Translations under genes and position numbers: made by a program
The notes under the pieces: model-generated
What the model saw: only the letters and a program-made list of their open reading frames with translations
What the model was told of the DNA's origin: nothing
Database searches by the model: none
Origin: Microbacterium esteraromaticum
GTDB taxonomy: Bacteria > Actinomycetota > Actinomycetes > Actinomycetales > Microbacteriaceae
Assembly: GCF_014084045.1 (NCBI RefSeq)
Contig: NZ_CP043732.1
Location: 2,232,001 to 2,296,000, forward strand
DNA length: 64,000 bases
Reading direction: 5' to 3'
Shown here: positions 52,453 through 61,285 of the stretch, piece after piece
How positions within the stretch are numbered: position 1 is the stretch's first letter
Layout of the letters: each line of letters begins with the position of its first letter

Positions 52453-54342
52453 ATGAGCATGGGTGGCGGCGCAGGCCGCGGCGGAGCGTTCCGCGGCGTC
52501 GACGAGGCGGCGCAGCGACGCCTCAATGCGGCGGCACCGAAGGTGTCGGGTCTCGGTCGTCGGGTGGTAGCGCTGTTCCGTCCCTACCGCGGGCGACTCG
52601 CACTCACCGCGCTGCTCGTCATCGTGGGCGCCGGCCTCGCCGTGATCCCGCCGCTGCTGGTGCAGCGCATCTTCGACGACGCGCTCTTCCCGCTCGACGG
52701 AGGCGGCCCGCACATCCCGCTGCTCGCGATGCTGGTGAGCATCACGATCGGACTGTTCCTGCTGTCGGCGGTGCTCGGGGTCGTGCAGACCTGGCTCACC
52801 TCCACCGTCGGCAACGAGGTGACGGGCGACCTTCGCGTGCGGCTGTTCGAGCACCTGCAGGCGATGGAGCTCGGCTTCTTCACCCGCACCAAGACCGGAG
52901 TCATACAGTCGCGGCTGCAGAACGATGTCGGCGGGGTGTCGGGCGTGCTGACGAACACCGTCACGAGCGTGCTCGGCAACACCGTCACGGTGATCGCCTC
53001 GCTGGTGGCGATGATCCTGATCGACTGGCGCCTGACCCTCATCGCCGTGATCCTGATGCCGATCCTCGTGCTCGTGCAGCGCCGCGTGGGGCAGGTCCGA
53101 GCGCGGATCGCAGGCGAGACCCAGGAGTCGCTGTCCGAGCTGACGAGCATCACGCAGGAGACGCTGAGCGTCTCGGGCATCCTGCTGTCGAAGTCGTTCA
53201 ATCGCCAGCGAACCGAGTCGGTGCGGTACCAGAACGAGAACCGCAACCAGGTTCGGCTCCAGGTGCGGCGGGCGATGAGCGGCCAGGGGTTCTTCGCCGT
53301 CGTGCAGGTCATCATGGCCAGCGTGCCCGCGATCATCTACCTCGTCGCGGGCTTCTTCCTCACAGGGGATGCACCGGGGATCACCGCCGGGGCGATCGTC
53401 GCGTTCACCACGGTGCAGGCGCGCCTGCTCATGCCGCTGATGGGGCTGATGCGGGTGGCGCTCGACCTGCAGACCTCGGCCGCCCTGTTCGCGCGCATCT
53501 TCGAGTACCTCGACATGGTGCCCCAGATCCAGGACGCGCCCGGTGCCATGGACGTCGCCGATGCCCCCGGCCCGCGTGGACGGATCGAGTTCCGCGACGT
53601 CGTGTTCCGGTATCCGGATGCCTCCGCCGACGCCCGCCCGACACTGGACGGGGTGTCGTTCGTCGCCGAGCCCGGCACGCACGTCGCCTTCGTCGGCCCT
53701 TCCGGAGCGGGCAAGACCACCATCCTCTACTTGGCGCCCCGCCTCTACGAGGCGTCTGGCGGAACGGTCGAGTTCTCAGGCGCCGATGTGCAGTCGCTCA
53801 CGCAGGAGTCGATCATCGATCAGATCGGCATCGTCTCGCAGGAGACGTACCTGTTCCACGCCACGATCCGCGAGAACCTGCGATACGCGAAACCGGATGC
53901 CACCGATGAGCAGCTCGAGCGCGCCTGCCGCGCGGCGAACATCCATCACGTGATCGCGTCGTTCGACAAGGGCTACGACACGGTGGTCGGAGAGCGCGGC
54001 TACCGTCTCTCCGGTGGTGAGAAGCAGCGCATCGCGATCGCGCGGGTGCTGCTGAAGGACCCGCCGGTGCTGCTGCTCGACGAGGCGACCTCGGCCCTCG
54101 ACACGGTCTCGGAGCGGGTCGTCCAGGAGGCTCTGGACGCCGCGGCGCAGGGCCGCACCACGCTGTCGATCGCTCACCGGCTGTCGACCGTGATCGATGC
54201 CGACATGATCCACGTCGTCGAGGCCGGCCGCATCGTGGAGTCGGGCACACACGCCCAGCTGCTCGCCGGCGGCGGACTCTACGCGACGCTCGCGGCGCAG
54301 CAGATGGCGTCGACGCGGCTGCTCGAGGACGGGCAGCGCTGA
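52453..54342 (+). CDS. ABC exporter, fused membrane and ATPase domains
   Basis: A 629-residue type IV ABC half-transporter that works as a dimer. Six helices span about 45-340, with the coupling region GFFTRTKTGVIQSRLQNDV. The nucleotide domain has Walker A GPSGAGKTT, Q-loop VSQETYLFH, signature LSGGEKQR, Walker B VLLLDEATSALD and the H-loop IAHRLST. It resembles MsbA/BmrA-like exporters of lipids or drugs. It is read away from the MFS exporter. Confidence 0.93.
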   Translation: MSMGGGAGRGGAFRGVDEAAQRRLNAAAPKVSGLGRRVVALFRPYRGRLALTALLVIVGAGLAVIPPLLVQRIFDDALFPLDGGGPHIPLLAMLVSITIGLFLLSAVLGVVQTWLTSTVGNEVTGDLRVRLFEHLQAMELGFFTRTKTGVIQSRLQNDVGGVSGVLTNTVTSVLGNTVTVIASLVAMILIDWRLTLIAVILMPILVLVQRRVGQVRARIAGETQESLSELTSITQETLSVSGILLSKSFNRQRTESVRYQNENRNQVRLQVRRAMSGQGFFAVVQVIMASVPAIIYLVAGFFLTGDAPGITAGAIVAFTTVQARLLMPLMGLMRVALDLQTSAALFARIFEYLDMVPQIQDAPGAMDVADAPGPRGRIEFRDVVFRYPDASADARPTLDGVSFVAEPGTHVAFVGPSGAGKTTILYLAPRLYEASGGTVEFSGADVQSLTQESIIDQIGIVSQETYLFHATIRENLRYAKPDATDEQLERACRAANIHHVIASFDKGYDTVVGERGYRLSGGEKQRIAIARVLLKDPPVLLLDEATSALDTVSERVVQEALDAAAQGRTTLSIAHRLSTVIDADMIHVVEAGRIVESGTHAQLLAGGGLYATLAAQQMASTRLLEDGQR

Positions 54343-54347
54343 CCGGA

Positions 54348-55121
54348 TCAGTGAACCGACATGCCGCCGTCGATGAAGAGGTGCTGCCCGGTGACGTAGC
54401 CCGATGAGGGCGAGGCGAGGAACACCGCGGCCCCGGCGAAGTCCTCCGGCACGCCGTTGCGCCCGATCATCGTGCGGGCGGCGAGCTCGGCGACCTTGTC
54501 CGGATCCTCTCGAAGCCGGGCGTTCAGCGGGGTGAGCACGAATCCGGGGACGAGCGCATTGCTCGTCACCCCTGTGCCGCCCCACGCCTCGGCCTCGGAG
54601 CGCACCAGTGATTCGACGGCGCCCTTCGAGACGCCGTAGACGCCGCTCGTGACGAACGCGCGGTGCGCCTGCTGCGAGCTGATGTGGATGAGCCGGCCGA
54701 ACCCGCGCTCGACCATGCGCGGTGCGAAGCGCTGACCGAGCAGGAACGGCGCGACTGCGTTCACGGTCATGGTGGCATCCCAGTCGTCCTGGGTGATCTC
54801 GCCGAAGGGGGGCCTGATGTTGATCCCGGCGGAGTGCACGACGATGTCGGGCTCGCCGAACGGCTCGCAGGCGGAGCGGGCGACGGCGTCGATCCCGTCC
54901 CGCGTTCCCAGGTCGCCCACCACCCCGGCCGCTCGGCCGCCTGCGTCGATCAGCTCGCGTGCCGTCTGCTCGACGCGATCCCGTCCTCGTGCCACGATCA
55001 CGACCGACGCGCCTGCGCCGGCCAGGGCCGTCGCGATCCCTCGGCCGATGCCGGATGATCCTCCGGTGACGAGAGCGGTTCGTCCAGAGAGCGAGAAGAG
55101 GGCGTCGAGGTACGCGTTCAC
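54348..55121 (-). CDS. SDR family oxidoreductase
   Basis: A 257-residue classical short-chain dehydrogenase. The cofactor loop is TGGSSGIGRG, the NNAG equivalent appears as HSAGIN, and the active site is Ser (IHISSQQ) with YGVSK. The C-terminal FIDGGMSVH is typical. Resembles gluconate-5-dehydrogenase-like members, but the substrate is not known. It converges on the ABC gene with only 5 bases between the stops. Confidence 0.9.
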   Translation of the reverse strand: MNAYLDALFSLSGRTALVTGGSSGIGRGIATALAGAGASVVIVARGRDRVEQTARELIDAGGRAAGVVGDLGTRDGIDAVARSACEPFGEPDIVVHSAGINIRPPFGEITQDDWDATMTVNAVAPFLLGQRFAPRMVERGFGRLIHISSQQAHRAFVTSGVYGVSKGAVESLVRSEAEAWGGTGVTSNALVPGFVLTPLNARLREDPDKVAELAARTMIGRNGVPEDFAGAAVFLASPSSGYVTGQHLFIDGGMSVH

Positions 55122-55178
55122 CCTCTCACCGTATCGACGTCCGGGCGGATGAGCATGCGCGAAGAAGCCGTGCGCGTC

Positions 55179-56117
55179 TCACCAGGCCAGTGCTGCGGCG
55201 TGCGTGTGGTCGGGTGCGGCGCGAGCGTACTCGGGCAGTGCGCGCAGCGACGCCTCGAACGACTCGAGCGAGGCGCGGTAGGCGGGATCCGGATGCCCGG
55301 CTGCGATCGTCCGCAGCGACGGGAGGTCCATCGCGAGGATGAGCGCGATCCGAGCGCGGACGGCCTCGCTGTGCCCTGCGGCGGCGAGCACGTCGATGCC
55401 GCCGAGGAGGGCGGCGAGGTAGTCGTGAAGAACAGGCAGGTGCGCCTTGCCCTGCGTGATCGACGTGCCGTCGGCGCGCAGCCGCCAGTGCACGGCCACC
55501 TCGGGGATCACATCGAACGCACGCGCCTCGGTGTACATGCGCTGCGCGACCACCTGGTCCTCGTAGGCCACGTTCTCGGGGAAGCGCAGCCGCTCCCAGA
55601 CGGACGCACGACTGAGCTTCGACCACGCGACGATGTTCCCCGACGCCTCGGGATGCTCGGCGAGGGTGACCCCGAGACGCCGCGGTGCGGTGGCGGCGGC
55701 GACCCATGGCTGCACCCGGCCAGGACGATACGCGCCGTCGACGAGCCGCGAGCGCACGTACGCGGCGGCGACGAAATCACTGCCCGACTCGTCGAGCGTG
55801 CGCAGCCACGTCTCGATCGCCCGCGGCGTGAGCTCATCATCGCCGTCGAGGAAGCCGACGAACGGGGTGTCGAGGCGATCGAGTGCGATGTTGCGCGCAG
55901 CGCCCAGGCCCCGCGCCTCGTCGTGGCTGAGCACCTCGAAACGCGCATCACCGGCGGCGGCGTCGGCGAACACCGCGCCCGTCTCGTCGCGGGACCCGTC
56001 GTCGATGAGCAGAGCGCGCCAGCGTGCATCGGTCTGCGCCTGCAGCGAGGCGACGGCGGCGGGGGCGAATGCGGCGACGTCGCGTCCTGGCACGATCATC
56101 GTCACGAGCGGGTTCAC
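55179..56117 (-). CDS. family 2 glycosyltransferase
   Basis: A 312-residue GT-A fold enzyme. It has VTMIVPGRDVAAFAPAAVAS, the nucleotide-binding LLIDDGSRDETG and the metal site FLDGDDELTP. The acceptor region VAYEDQVVAQRMYTEA contains the ED(Q) catalytic base motif. Expected to add sugars to a wall or teichoic polymer, which is inference. The GTG start has a minus-strand TAGACT box 7 bases upstream. Confidence 0.88.
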   Translation of the reverse strand: MNPLVTMIVPGRDVAAFAPAAVASLQAQTDARWRALLIDDGSRDETGAVFADAAAGDARFEVLSHDEARGLGAARNIALDRLDTPFVGFLDGDDELTPRAIETWLRTLDESGSDFVAAAYVRSRLVDGAYRPGRVQPWVAAATAPRRLGVTLAEHPEASGNIVAWSKLSRASVWERLRFPENVAYEDQVVAQRMYTEARAFDVIPEVAVHWRLRADGTSITQGKAHLPVLHDYLAALLGGIDVLAAAGHSEAVRARIALILAMDLPSLRTIAAGHPDPAYRASLESFEASLRALPEYARAAPDHTHAAALAW

Positions 56118-56124
56118 GAAGCCG

Positions 56125-56130
56125 AGTCTA
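56125..56130 (-). promoter_or_regulatory. -10 box TAGACT, leaderless start of the glycosyltransferase gene
   Basis: On the minus strand TAGACT ends 7 bases before GTG 56117. Confidence 0.45.
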
Positions 56131-56177
56131 CGTCGCGGGCAGCGGCGCGAGACGCGGCGCACAGACCCCCGGAGCCC

Positions 56178-56245
56178 GTGCGCTTCGCGCGTGATCGTGC
56201 GCGTCGCGCGGACCGGATCCGGGCATCCGTCCGCGCGAAGCGCAC
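56178..56245. repeat. inverted repeat downstream of nifS
   Basis: A perfect 14-bp inverted repeat (56178-56191 and 56232-56245, arm GTGCGCTTCGCGCG) encloses 40 bases. An alternative 8-bp stem (56206-56213 and 56229-56236) overlaps the right arm. It lies between nifS and the glycosyltransferase gene and may terminate the NAD operon. The rest of the gap holds nothing else recognisable. Confidence 0.55.
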
Positions 56246-56299
56246 ATCTCCGCGGCGGCTGTGCGCCACGACGTGCGTGCTCGGGTCAACCGGTGCCCC

Positions 56300-57448
56300 T
56301 CATGGGGCCGCGACTGCCGCGACGGACGCGGCGACGAGCGCCGCGAGCCGCTGCGGTGACCCCGCCGGCATCGGCGTGCGGGGGAAGGTGAAGCGCACGG
56401 AGGTCTGCGCGAGCTCTGCCGGGATGCCGATGGCCAGCAGCACGGGCGACGGCTCGTCGCTGCCGGCGGCGCACGCGGAGCCGCTGGAGGAGACGACACC
56501 GCGACGTTCGAGTTCGAGCAGCACGGCCTCGCCGCTGGTTCCGGCGAACGTGAAGCCGGCGAGGCCGGGCAGCCGGCGAACGGGCGAGCCGGTCAGGGAG
56601 GCCTGCGGCACGGCATCCAGCACCGCGGCGACGAACTCCGCCGTCTGCGCGGCCACCGCGGTGGCGCTCTGCTCCCGTTCGGCCTCGCTGAGGTCGAGCG
56701 CGGCGGCCAGGCCGACGGCTCCGGCGACGTTCTCGGTGCCGCTGCGGCGTCCCCGCTCCTGCCCGCCGCCATGCAGCACCGGCTCCAGGGGAATCCGAGA
56801 GCGCACGCCCACCGCCCCGATGCCCTTCGGCGCGCCCAGCTTGTGGCCGGCGATCGAGACGGCGTCGGCGCCGAGTCCGCGCAGGTCGAGCCAACCAGCC
56901 GACTGCACGGCGTCGACGTGCACGGGCACCCGGTGCTCGTTCGCGATCGCGATCAGTCCGGCGGCGTCCTGCACGGTGCCGATCTCGTTGTTCGCGTGGC
57001 CGACGCTGATCAGCGCCGCATCCCCGGGCTCCAGCGCCCGGCGCAGCGCATCGGAGGTCACCGCGCCGTGCTCGTCGACCGGCAGCAGCGTCACCGGCAC
57101 ATCGTGCAGACGCCGCAGGTGGTCGGCCGATCGCAGGATCGACTCGTGCTCGATGAGCGTCGTGATCAGACCGCGTCGTGCCCGATCCTGCTGCAGTCCG
57201 CCGAGGACGATGCCCTTCACCGCGAGGTTGTTCGCCTCGGTGCCGCCCGAGGTGAAGACCACCTCGGCCGCTCGCATGCCGAGGGCGGCCGCCACGCGCC
57301 CGCGCGCCCACTCCAGCGCCCCGGCCGCCGCCTCGCCGACGGTATGACGGCTCGAAGGATTGCCGTACACGCCGCTGAGGTAGGGCTGCATCGCCTCGAG
57401 CACCTCGGGTCGCACGGGGGAGGTGGCGGCGTGGTCGAGGTACAGCAC
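56300..57448 (-). CDS. cysteine desulfurase (NifS/IscS family)
   Basis: A 382-residue PLP enzyme that removes sulfur from cysteine for Fe-S cluster building. The N-terminus LYLDHAATSPVRPEVLEAM, the PLP lysine in IAGHKLGAPKGIGA and the catalytic Cys loop SSGSACAAGSDEPS are present. It is the last gene of the nadA-nadB-nadC unit, one base after the nadC stop. Its probable task is to supply sulfur for the [4Fe-4S] cluster of NadA. Confidence 0.93.
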   Translation of the reverse strand: MLYLDHAATSPVRPEVLEAMQPYLSGVYGNPSSRHTVGEAAAGALEWARGRVAAALGMRAAEVVFTSGGTEANNLAVKGIVLGGLQQDRARRGLITTLIEHESILRSADHLRRLHDVPVTLLPVDEHGAVTSDALRRALEPGDAALISVGHANNEIGTVQDAAGLIAIANEHRVPVHVDAVQSAGWLDLRGLGADAVSIAGHKLGAPKGIGAVGVRSRIPLEPVLHGGGQERGRRSGTENVAGAVGLAAALDLSEAEREQSATAVAAQTAEFVAAVLDAVPQASLTGSPVRRLPGLAGFTFAGTSGEAVLLELERRGVVSSSGSACAAGSDEPSPVLLAIGIPAELAQTSVRFTFPRTPMPAGSPQRLAALVAASVAAVAAP

Positions 57449-57449
57449 G

Positions 57450-58301
57450 TCAGCCGATCTGCAGATCGAGTCCGAGGTCGAGCGCCCGCGCCGAGTGCGT
57501 GAGCGCGCCCACCGAGATCACCTGCACGCCGGTCTCGGCGATTGCGCGCACGGTGTCGAGGCTCACCCCGCCCGAGGCCTCGACCGTTGCACGGCCCGCG
57601 ATCAGCGCGACTCCCGCGCGCAGGTCGTCGAGAGAGAAGTTGTCGAGCAGCACGGTGTGCGCTCCTCCGTCGAGGACGGCCGGAATCTGGTCGAGGCGGT
57701 CGACCTCCACGACGACATGCGTCGTGTGCGGCAGACGGCTCAGGGCATCCCGCAGAGCGACGGCGAGGTCGTGTCCTCCCTGGCGCAGCACGGCGAGGTG
57801 GTTGTCCTTCGCCATCACGGCATCGGACAGCGACCGGCGGTGATTGACGCCACCGCCAGAGACGACCGCGTGCCGCTCGAGCTCGCGCAGGCCCGGCGTG
57901 GTCTTGCGGGTGTCTGCTATGCGCACCCCGGTGCCGGCGACGGCATCGACGTATGCCGCGGTGAGAGTCGCGATGCCGCTCATCCGCTGCGCGAAGTTGA
58001 GCGCCACGCGCTCGGCGGTGAGGATGCTGCGGGCGGCACCGCTGACCGAGGCGAGTGCGTCACCGGCGTCGAAGCGGTCTCCGTCGGCGACGTGCAGGTC
58101 GATCCGTGTCGCGGGGTCGGTGAGGGCGAACGCCGCCGTGAGCACCTCGCCGCCGCTGAAGACACCTGGTTCCCGGGCGATGAGGTCGGCGGTCGCGCGC
58201 GCCGATGCGGGCAGCAGCGTGGTGCTGGTCAGATCGCCCCACGGGGCGTCCTCCTCCAGGGCCGCCGCGACGGTGCGGTTCAGCGTGGCGGGAGTGATCA
58301 T
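57450..58301 (-). CDS. nadC: nicotinate-nucleotide pyrophosphorylase (quinolinate phosphoribosyltransferase)
   Basis: NadC converts quinolinate and PRPP to nicotinate mononucleotide in de novo NAD synthesis. It has 283 residues. It shows EEDAPWGDLTS, ALNFAQRMSGIATLTAAYV, the DTRKTTPGLRELE motif, GGGVNHRRSLSDAVMAKDNH and the final EASGGVSLDTVRAIA. ATG 58301 overlaps the nadB stop. Confidence 0.95.
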   Translation of the reverse strand: MITPATLNRTVAAALEEDAPWGDLTSTTLLPASARATADLIAREPGVFSGGEVLTAAFALTDPATRIDLHVADGDRFDAGDALASVSGAARSILTAERVALNFAQRMSGIATLTAAYVDAVAGTGVRIADTRKTTPGLRELERHAVVSGGGVNHRRSLSDAVMAKDNHLAVLRQGGHDLAVALRDALSRLPHTTHVVVEVDRLDQIPAVLDGGAHTVLLDNFSLDDLRAGVALIAGRATVEASGGVSLDTVRAIAETGVQVISVGALTHSARALDLGLDLQIG

Positions 58302-59776
58302 GCGGCTCCGATCAGGGCGGGGGAGAGCAGGAAGTGCGCGCCGAGCGAATCGGTGCGGGCGAGGGCGGCGGATGCCACAGCGCGTGCCACCGTGAGGAGG
58401 TTCGCATCCTCGTGGGATTCGGGTGTGCTGGCGGGAGGCGCGTTCCATGCGTGCAGCCGGGCGACGGCATCCCGCAGTCCCTCCTCGGTGCGGATCAGGC
58501 CCACCTGCTCCCACATGAGTCGCTGCAGCGCCGCGCGGGAGAAGGGCTCCACGTCTGTGCTCGCGCGGCCGGGGGCGTCTCCGCGCGCCGGATGATGCGG
58601 CGCGACGGGCCCGGCGGACGGCGACGCCGGACGTGTGAGAGATCCAGCAGCTCGCGCCGCGAAGACGGCCCCCTCGAGCAGCGAGTTCGATGCGAGGCGA
58701 TTAGCGCCGTGCACGCCGGTGCGCGCGGTCTCGCCCACGGCCCAGAGGCCGGGGAGAGAGGTCCGCCCGTCGACATCGGTGACGACCCCGCCCATCAGGT
58801 AGTGCGCGGCGGGGGTCACAGGCACCGGCTGCCGCGACCAGTCGATCCCGCGGCGGCGCAGCTCCGCGTCGATGGTGGGGAAGTGCTCGGCGAGCATCGA
58901 CGCACCGAGCGCCGTGGCATCGAGCACGACGGGAGCCGCCTGCTCCGCGGCGCGGCGCGCGACGGCCCTCGCAACCACATCGCGCGGCGCGAGGTCCGCA
59001 TCCGGGTGCTCGTCGAGCATGAATCGGCGGCCCGCTGCGTCCCGCAGCACCGCGCCCGCGCCGCGAACCGCCTCGGAGACGAGGAAGGGCTCGTCGCCCG
59101 GGAGCACGGTCGGATGGAACTGCACGAACTCCAGATCCGCGACCGCCACGCCGGCGCGCAGCGCCAGGGCGATCCCGTCTCCGGTGGTTCCGGCGGGATT
59201 GGTCGTGTGCGTGTAGAGCTGCCCGGCGCCGCCGGTGGCGAGCACCACGGCGTCGGCGGGCATCTCCTCGCCGCAGCTGGTTCGGATGCCGCGCGCCCGC
59301 CCGCCCTGCACGACGAGGCCGGTGACGAGGGCTCCCTCGCGAACGTCGACCGACGACGCCCGCACCCGGGCGGTCAGGGCTGCCGAGATGGCGGCTCCCG
59401 TGGCGTCGCCTCCGGCGTGCGCGATGCGCGGGCGGCTGTGCGCGGCCTCGAGTCCGCGGGCGATCGCGCCGTCGGCCAGTCGGTCGAACGGCACGCCGGC
59501 GTCGATCAGCTCATCGATCGCCGCTTCGGCACCGTCGACCAGAGCGGTGATCGCGAACGCGTCGCCGTGGCCGTCGCCCGCCTGCAGCGTGTCGAGGGCG
59601 TGCAGAGCGGGGGAGTCGCCAGGCCCGTACACGCCGGCGATCCCGCCCTGTGCGTGTGCGGTGCAGCCGTCGCCCAGCGTGTGCTTGACGAGCAGCGTGA
59701 CGTCATGGCCGAGTGCGTCCGCCCGCAGAGCCGCGGTGAGTCCGGCGATGCCGCCGCCCACGACGATCACGTTCAT
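58298..59776 (-). CDS. nadB: L-aspartate oxidase
   Basis: NadB oxidises L-aspartate to iminoaspartate, the substrate of NadA, using FAD. It has 492 residues. The FAD site is VGGGIAGLTAA, with AHAQGGIAGVY, LATGGAGQLYTHTTNP, the FQFHPT-like EFVQFHPTVL and HGANRLASNSLLEG. It starts at ATG 59776, overlapping the nadA stop, and ends overlapping nadC, so all three are coupled. Confidence 0.95.
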   Translation of the reverse strand: MNVIVVGGGIAGLTAALRADALGHDVTLLVKHTLGDGCTAHAQGGIAGVYGPGDSPALHALDTLQAGDGHGDAFAITALVDGAEAAIDELIDAGVPFDRLADGAIARGLEAAHSRPRIAHAGGDATGAAISAALTARVRASSVDVREGALVTGLVVQGGRARGIRTSCGEEMPADAVVLATGGAGQLYTHTTNPAGTTGDGIALALRAGVAVADLEFVQFHPTVLPGDEPFLVSEAVRGAGAVLRDAAGRRFMLDEHPDADLAPRDVVARAVARRAAEQAAPVVLDATALGASMLAEHFPTIDAELRRRGIDWSRQPVPVTPAAHYLMGGVVTDVDGRTSLPGLWAVGETARTGVHGANRLASNSLLEGAVFAARAAGSLTRPASPSAGPVAPHHPARGDAPGRASTDVEPFSRAALQRLMWEQVGLIRTEEGLRDAVARLHAWNAPPASTPESHEDANLLTVARAVASAALARTDSLGAHFLLSPALIGAA

Positions 59777-61071
59777 CGCGGCTTCGCCGCCAGCATCCGC
59801 TCGAGCGCGACCCTGGCGGGCTGCGCGACCTCGTCGGCGACGCGGATGCGGTTGCGCACCCGGCCGGCGACGAGATCCTCCAGCACCCAGGCGAGATATC
59901 CGGGGTGGATGCGGTACATGGTCGAGCACGGGCAGACGACCGGGTCGAGGCAGAAGATCTCGTGCTGAGGATGCTGGGCGGCGAGGCGTCTGACGAGGTT
60001 GATCTCGGTGCCGACCGCGAAGGTCGACGGTGTCGTCGCCGCCGCGATCGCTCGGCGGATGTGGTCGGTCGAGCCCGCCTCGTCGGCCGCGTCGACGACC
60101 TCCATCGGACACTCCGGATGCACGATCACCCGCACGCCGGGATGCTCGGCGCGCGCCTTCTCGATCTGCTCGACGGTGAAACGGCGGTGAACCGAGCAGA
60201 AGCCGTGCCAGAGGATGACCCTGCTCTCCTGCAGCTCGGTCTCGCTCGATCCGCCGAGCGGGCGGCGAGGGTTCCACATCGGCATCCTCTTCAGCGGCAC
60301 ACCCATCGCCTTGGCGGTGTTGCGGCCCAGGTGCTGATCCGGGAAGAAGAGCACGCGGCGGCCGCGCGCGAACGCCCACTCGAGCACCGTCGCCGCATTC
60401 GACGAGGTGCACACGATTCCGCCGTGCCGGCCGACGAAGCCCTTGATCGCGGCGGAGGAGTTCATGTAGGTGACCGGGATCACCGGCAGCAGTCCGTCTG
60501 CATCCGGCTGGTCGAGCGGGCCGAGCACGTCTGCCAGCTGCTCCCAGCAGTCCTCGACCTGGTCGATGTCGGCCATGTCGGCCATCGAGCACCCGGCGGC
60601 GAGGTTGGGCAGGATCACCGACTGGTCGGGGCCGGAGAGCAGGTCGGCGGTCTCGGCCATGAAGTGCACGCCGCAGAACACGATCGCCTCGGCATCCGGA
60701 TGCTCGAGCGCGGCGTTCGCGAGCTGGAAGGAGTCGCCCACGTAATCGGCATGGCGCACGACCTCCTCGCGCTGATAGAAGTGCCCGAGCACCACGACGC
60801 GATCGCCGAGGGTCTGCTTGGCCGCGCGGATGCGGGCGTCGAGCTCGTCTTCGCCGGCCTCGCGGTACTCTGCAGGCAGCTCGCCCTGCCGAGGTGAGCC
60901 GACCGGGATGACATCGCCCATCGACGAGCCCGGGCCGTAGCCGGGCCGGGTGTCGAAGTCCCACGGGTCCGCGGCGAGGTCGGTGGTGCACGTCGCGTCG
61001 AGCGACGTGCCGGCGACGATCGCCTGGAGGGCATGGTCGACCGACGGATCGATGGTGCGGGGAATGGACAT
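59773..61071 (-). CDS. nadA: quinolinate synthase
   Basis: NadA is the [4Fe-4S] enzyme condensing iminoaspartate with dihydroxyacetone phosphate to quinolinate. It has 432 residues, the long actinobacterial form. It carries VVLGHFYQREEVVRHADYVGD, a conserved Cys in IVFCGVHFMAET, MNSSAAIKGF with a nearby Cys (IVCTSSNAA), FFPDQHLGRN, and the last cluster Cys in PVVCPCSTM. ATG 61071 is preceded by AGAAGGCGG. It heads the nadABC-nifS operon under a promoter with a palindrome. Confidence 0.95.
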   Translation of the reverse strand: MSIPRTIDPSVDHALQAIVAGTSLDATCTTDLAADPWDFDTRPGYGPGSSMGDVIPVGSPRQGELPAEYREAGEDELDARIRAAKQTLGDRVVVLGHFYQREEVVRHADYVGDSFQLANAALEHPDAEAIVFCGVHFMAETADLLSGPDQSVILPNLAAGCSMADMADIDQVEDCWEQLADVLGPLDQPDADGLLPVIPVTYMNSSAAIKGFVGRHGGIVCTSSNAATVLEWAFARGRRVLFFPDQHLGRNTAKAMGVPLKRMPMWNPRRPLGGSSETELQESRVILWHGFCSVHRRFTVEQIEKARAEHPGVRVIVHPECPMEVVDAADEAGSTDHIRRAIAAATTPSTFAVGTEINLVRRLAAQHPQHEIFCLDPVVCPCSTMYRIHPGYLAWVLEDLVAGRVRNRIRVADEVAQPARVALERMLAAKPR

Positions 61072-61078
61072 GAGCCGC

Positions 61079-61141
61079 CTTCTGGTCGCTATGACATTTA
61101 CTGCCTGCGAACAGATTAGGTCTATCTGACCAGAAGTGCAA
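61079..61141 (-). promoter_or_regulatory. nadA promoter with candidate repressor operator
   Basis: On the minus strand, TTGCAC (61141-61136) and TAATCT (61118-61113) are spaced by 17 bases. The spacer contains the palindrome GGTCAGATAGACC (61119-61131). A wider inverted repeat CTTCTGGTC (61079-61087) and GACCAGAAG (61128-61136) spans the leader. This is a likely binding site for the NrtR-like regulator encoded upstream. Confidence 0.65.
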
Positions 61142-61162
61142 TCGGGCGCGGCTGCCGCACAC

Positions 61163-61233
61163 ATGCAGGTCGGATGCACGGATGCCGGCGCGGGGGCGGC
61201 GTTTCCGCCGACATCCGTGTTTCAGACCTGCAT
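61163..61233. repeat. triple nested inverted repeat between NrtR gene and nadA
   Basis: Three perfect nested stems: ATGCAGGTC (61163-61171) with 61225-61233, CACGGATG (61177-61184) with 61212-61219, and GGCGG (61195-61199) with 61205-61209. It likely folds as one long hairpin that may terminate the NrtR-like gene before the nadA promoter. Confidence 0.65.
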
Positions 61234-61285
61234 CCGTGCGCGACGCGTGGCGGCGTCGGCCGCCCGTCGAAGGCGGGGACGTCGG

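Noticed and set aside
58334..59968. Long open frame on the plus strand antisense to nadB and nadA
   Set aside because: High-GC codon structure leaves few stops in antisense frames. The predicted protein is His/Arg/Gly-rich with no domain pattern, while the opposite strand is clearly nadB.
59773..61162. nadB read as a roughly 950-residue fusion extending upstream through the nadA region
   Set aside because: The upstream part of that frame is out of frame with nadA and is Arg/Pro-rich. The FAD-binding start MNVIVVGGG marks the true nadB N-terminus at 59776.
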